Part shown: in pieces, positions 21,854 to 23,543 of the stretch
Numbering within the stretch: position 1 is the stretch's first letter
How the letters are laid out: every line of letters begins with the position of its first letter
Source: Stenotrophomonas sp.
GTDB taxonomy: Bacteria > Pseudomonadota > Gammaproteobacteria > Xanthomonadales > Xanthomonadaceae
DNA length: 23,543 nt
Reading direction: 5' to 3'
Assembly (NCBI GenBank): GCA_003510825.1
Contig: DOKO01000421.1
Span: 1 to 23,543 of the forward strand
Notes under the pieces: model-generated
Told to the model about the DNA's origin: nothing
Databases searched by the model: none
The model's input: the letters and a program-made list of their open reading frames with translations, nothing else
Program-made: the position numbers and the translations under genes

Positions 21854-22264
21854 TCAGCGTTCTGGCGGACAGGCTGAATTCACTGCCGGCTGGATGTACA
21901 TCAACTGCTGGGAAGTCGTTTCGTCCAGCACTTCGATGCGATCTCCTGCATGCAGGACTTCGGTGAAGGACGCGGCACCCGCCGTACTGCCGGCGGCGAG
22001 ATCGGTGCGTTCTCCATCGGTCCGAAGCAACTGGATGCGCACCCCGGTGGCATCCAGCCCGGCAGGCAGGTTCCAACGCAGCTCTCCCGCCTCCGCCCCG
22101 TCCCCGCATGCCGTGCGGGCCGGGACAAGACAGACCGCGCACCCCTCGCCGGCCTGCGCGTCCAGCACCTGGTAGGCCACGGCCGTGACGTCTGCCGGGG
22201 AACGCTGGCAGGCAGACAACATCAGCACCATGGCTGCGATCGACAATCCATTCATGGTGCGCAT
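21854..22264 (-). CDS. Small putative lipoprotein of unknown function
   Basis: The 136-residue product begins with a lipoprotein-like signal: a short N-terminus, the hydrophobic stretch LSIAAMVLML and the lipobox LSAC with C19. The mature part has further cysteines (around GCAVCLVPARTAC and near the C-terminus), possibly disulfide-bonded in the periplasm, and no family I recognise. It runs against the GT-C-like gene with only 5 bases between stops, and is divergent from wecB. A second ATG at codon 4 could be the start. Its isolated orientation suggests regulation separate from the sugar operon. Confidence 0.6.
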   Translation of the reverse strand: MRTMNGLSIAAMVLMLSACQRSPADVTAVAYQVLDAQAGEGCAVCLVPARTACGDGAEAGELRWNLPAGLDATGVRIQLLRTDGERTDLAAGSTAGAASFTEVLHAGDRIEVLDETTSQQLMYIQPAVNSACPPER

Positions 22265-22346
22265 GCCGGCTCCTGCGGAAATAGCGCCATTCTATCCATG
22301 CTGCGGCGACCTCGCTGGGTGCGCCTGAACGCGGCAGCGGCGAGGG

Positions 22347-22375
22347 CCAACAAGGCCGGCGTGTTCTGGGATAAT
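22347..22375 (+). promoter_or_regulatory. Candidate extended -10 promoter for wecB
   Basis: GATAAT (22370-22375) matches the -10 at five of six bases and is preceded by TG at 22367-22368, forming an extended -10. CCAACA (22347-22352), 17 bases upstream, matches -35 weakly. Transcription near 22382 would leave about 50 bases before the wecB ATG. This fits wecB being transcribed apart from the run that ends at 21848. Confidence 0.5.
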
Positions 22376-22431
22376 TCCATGATCGAAGAACTTCTGGGAT
22401 GGCGATGAGCTCCGTAAAGCAGGAAGAACCG

Positions 22432-23543
22432 ATGAATGACGCGCGCAAAAAGGTACTGGTCGTTTTCGGTACGCGTCCGGAGGCTATCAAGATGGCCCCC
22501 GTCGTAGAGGCCCTGCGCAATGCGCCCGGCATCGAGCCTATCGTTGCGGTCACTGCCCAGCACAGGCAGATGCTGGACCAGGTGCTCGAGCTTTTCGAGA
22601 TCCGGCCCGACGAAGACCTTGATGTGATGGAGCCGGGCCAGACCCTGCAAGGCCTGTTCAGCAAGATCCTGATGGGCATGTGCGACGTCATCGCGCGGCG
22701 CAAGCCCGATCTGGTCCTGGTCCATGGCGATACCAGCACGACGCTGGCTTCCGCATTGGCAGCGTTCTACAACCGGGTTCCCGTAGGGCATGTCGAGGCG
22801 GGGCTGCGCACGGGCGACCTCTACGCACCGTGGCCTGAAGAAGCCAATCGCTGCCTGACCGCTCCGTTGACGTCCATGCACTTTGCCCCCACCCAGCGTG
22901 CCCGCGACAATCTGCGTCGCGAGAACATCGACGATGGGCGGATCCTGGTCACCGGCAATACCGTCATCGATGCACTCCTGCAGGTGACGAACCGCATCGA
23001 GCACGACGACGCCCTGCGCGAAAGCCTCGCGGCACGTTTCCCGTTCCTGGATCCTTCCAGGAAACTGATCCTGGTCACCGGCCATCGTCGGGAGAATTTC
23101 GGTGATGGATTCGAACAGATCTGCCAGGCACTTCGCAGCCTTGCCGACCGCGGCGATACGCAGATCGTCTACCCGGTTCACCTGAATCCGAATGTCCAGG
23201 AGCCGGTCAACCGATTCCTCGGCAACCATCCGGCGATCACCCTGATCGAACCGCAGGACTATCTGCCTTTCGTGTACCTCATGTCCCAGGCCTACCTGCT
23301 GATTACCGACTCAGGCGGTGTCCAGGAAGAAGCCCCCTCGCTGGGCAAGCCGGTGCTGGTGATGCGGGATGTGACCGAACGCCCGGAAGCCGTCGAAGCC
23401 GGGACCGTGGTCCTGGTCGGTACCGATGCGGCGCGCATCGTGGCCGAGGCAAGTCGCCTGATCGATGATCCAACGGCCTACCAGCAGTTCTCGCGCAGCC
23501 ACAATCCCTACGGCGACGGCACGGCCGCCAAACGCATCGCCGA
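22432..23543 (+). CDS. wecB: UDP-N-acetylglucosamine 2-epimerase, non-hydrolysing (partial, cut by window end)
   Basis: The frame stays open from 22432 to the window end, giving 370 residues, so only a few C-terminal residues are missing compared with E. coli WecB (376). It interconverts UDP-GlcNAc and UDP-ManNAc. Family motifs are GTRPEAIKM (13-21), HGDTSTT (98-104), HVEAGLRTGD (120-129), GHRRENFGDG (217-226) and TDSGGVQEEAPSLGKP (292-307). I chose ATG 22432 because AGGAAG lies about seven bases upstream; in-frame ATGs at 22399 and 22405 lack a good site. UDP-ManNAc or its uronate, if wecC follows outside the window, would be another LPS or enterobacterial-common-antigen-like building block. 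Confidence 0.95.
   Translation, partial: MNDARKKVLVVFGTRPEAIKMAPVVEALRNAPGIEPIVAVTAQHRQMLDQVLELFEIRPDEDLDVMEPGQTLQGLFSKILMGMCDVIARRKPDLVLVHGDTSTTLASALAAFYNRVPVGHVEAGLRTGDLYAPWPEEANRCLTAPLTSMHFAPTQRARDNLRRENIDDGRILVTGNTVIDALLQVTNRIEHDDALRESLAARFPFLDPSRKLILVTGHRRENFGDGFEQICQALRSLADRGDTQIVYPVHLNPNVQEPVNRFLGNHPAITLIEPQDYLPFVYLMSQAYLLITDSGGVQEEAPSLGKPVLVMRDVTERPEAVEAGTVVLVGTDAARIVAEASRLIDDPTAYQQFSRSHNPYGDGTAAKRIA

Noticed and set aside
22399..22431. Earlier in-frame ATGs for wecB at 22399 and 22405
   Set aside because: They lack a clear ribosome-binding site, whereas 22432 has AGGAAG at good spacing and gives the usual length.
20784..22739. 651-codon open frame on the minus strand
   Set aside because: It runs antisense through the GT-C-like gene, across the lipoprotein gene in another frame, and into wecB. 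Its composition is typical of high-GC shadow frames and shows no domain.

Overview
The window looks like chromosomal DNA of a high-GC xanthomonad, most likely the Stenotrophomonas maltophilia group. The main evidence is short GTAG-ended palindromes (SMAG-type repeats) between genes, together with the gene order xanA/spgM-xanB, rmlBACD, etfBA followed by a polysaccharide cluster. In xanthomonads the hypervariable LPS/O-antigen locus is known to sit beside etfA. No genome comparison was possible here, so the organism call is inference.

Layout. Bases 1-723 (+) hold the last codons of an MCE/MlaD-type lipid transport protein and its partner lipoprotein. After a pair of SMAG palindromes, 811-2817 (-) carries an AlkB-family DNA repair oxygenase and the two subunits of a 3-oxoacid CoA-transferase (scoA-scoB). 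Bases 2957-5719 (+) carry spgM/xanA and xanB, which make Glc-1-P, Man-1-P and GDP-mannose. A palindrome-rich stretch (5720-5899) separates them from the convergent rmlBACD operon (9301-5900, -), which makes dTDP-L-rhamnose. Divergent from it is etfBA (9588-11275, +), ending in a terminator-like hairpin. A 426-base gap with a perfect TATAAT then leads into a tightly packed eleven-gene run (11702-21848, +). A small antisense lipoprotein gene (21854-22264) and a separately promoted wecB, cut by the window end, complete the window.

The eleven-gene run is the interesting part. Its genes are, in order: a GtrB/ArnC-like polyprenyl-phosphate glycosyltransferase, a WecD-like N-acyltransferase, an acyl carrier protein, a FabG-like reductase, an AMP-forming acyl ligase, a LuxE-like acyl-protein synthetase, a LuxC-like acyl reductase, an ArnE/SMR-like four-helix membrane protein, a methyltransferase, a WecE-like sugar aminotransferase, and a large GT-C-like membrane protein. 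Most joints are 4-base overlaps or gaps of a few bases.

My reading is inference from gene content. RmlA and RmlB supply dTDP-4-keto-6-deoxyglucose, and the aminotransferase converts it to a dTDP-4-amino-4,6-dideoxyhexose. A dedicated ACP/ligase/reductase/LuxE/LuxC module makes an unusual acyl group, which the GNAT enzyme places on the amine. The sugar may also be methylated. It is then loaded on undecaprenyl phosphate, flipped by the small membrane protein and transferred in the periplasm by the GT-C protein, paralleling Arn (aminoarabinose) and Gtr (O-antigen glucosylation) systems. The LuxE-LuxC pair without any luciferase genes is the least explained element.
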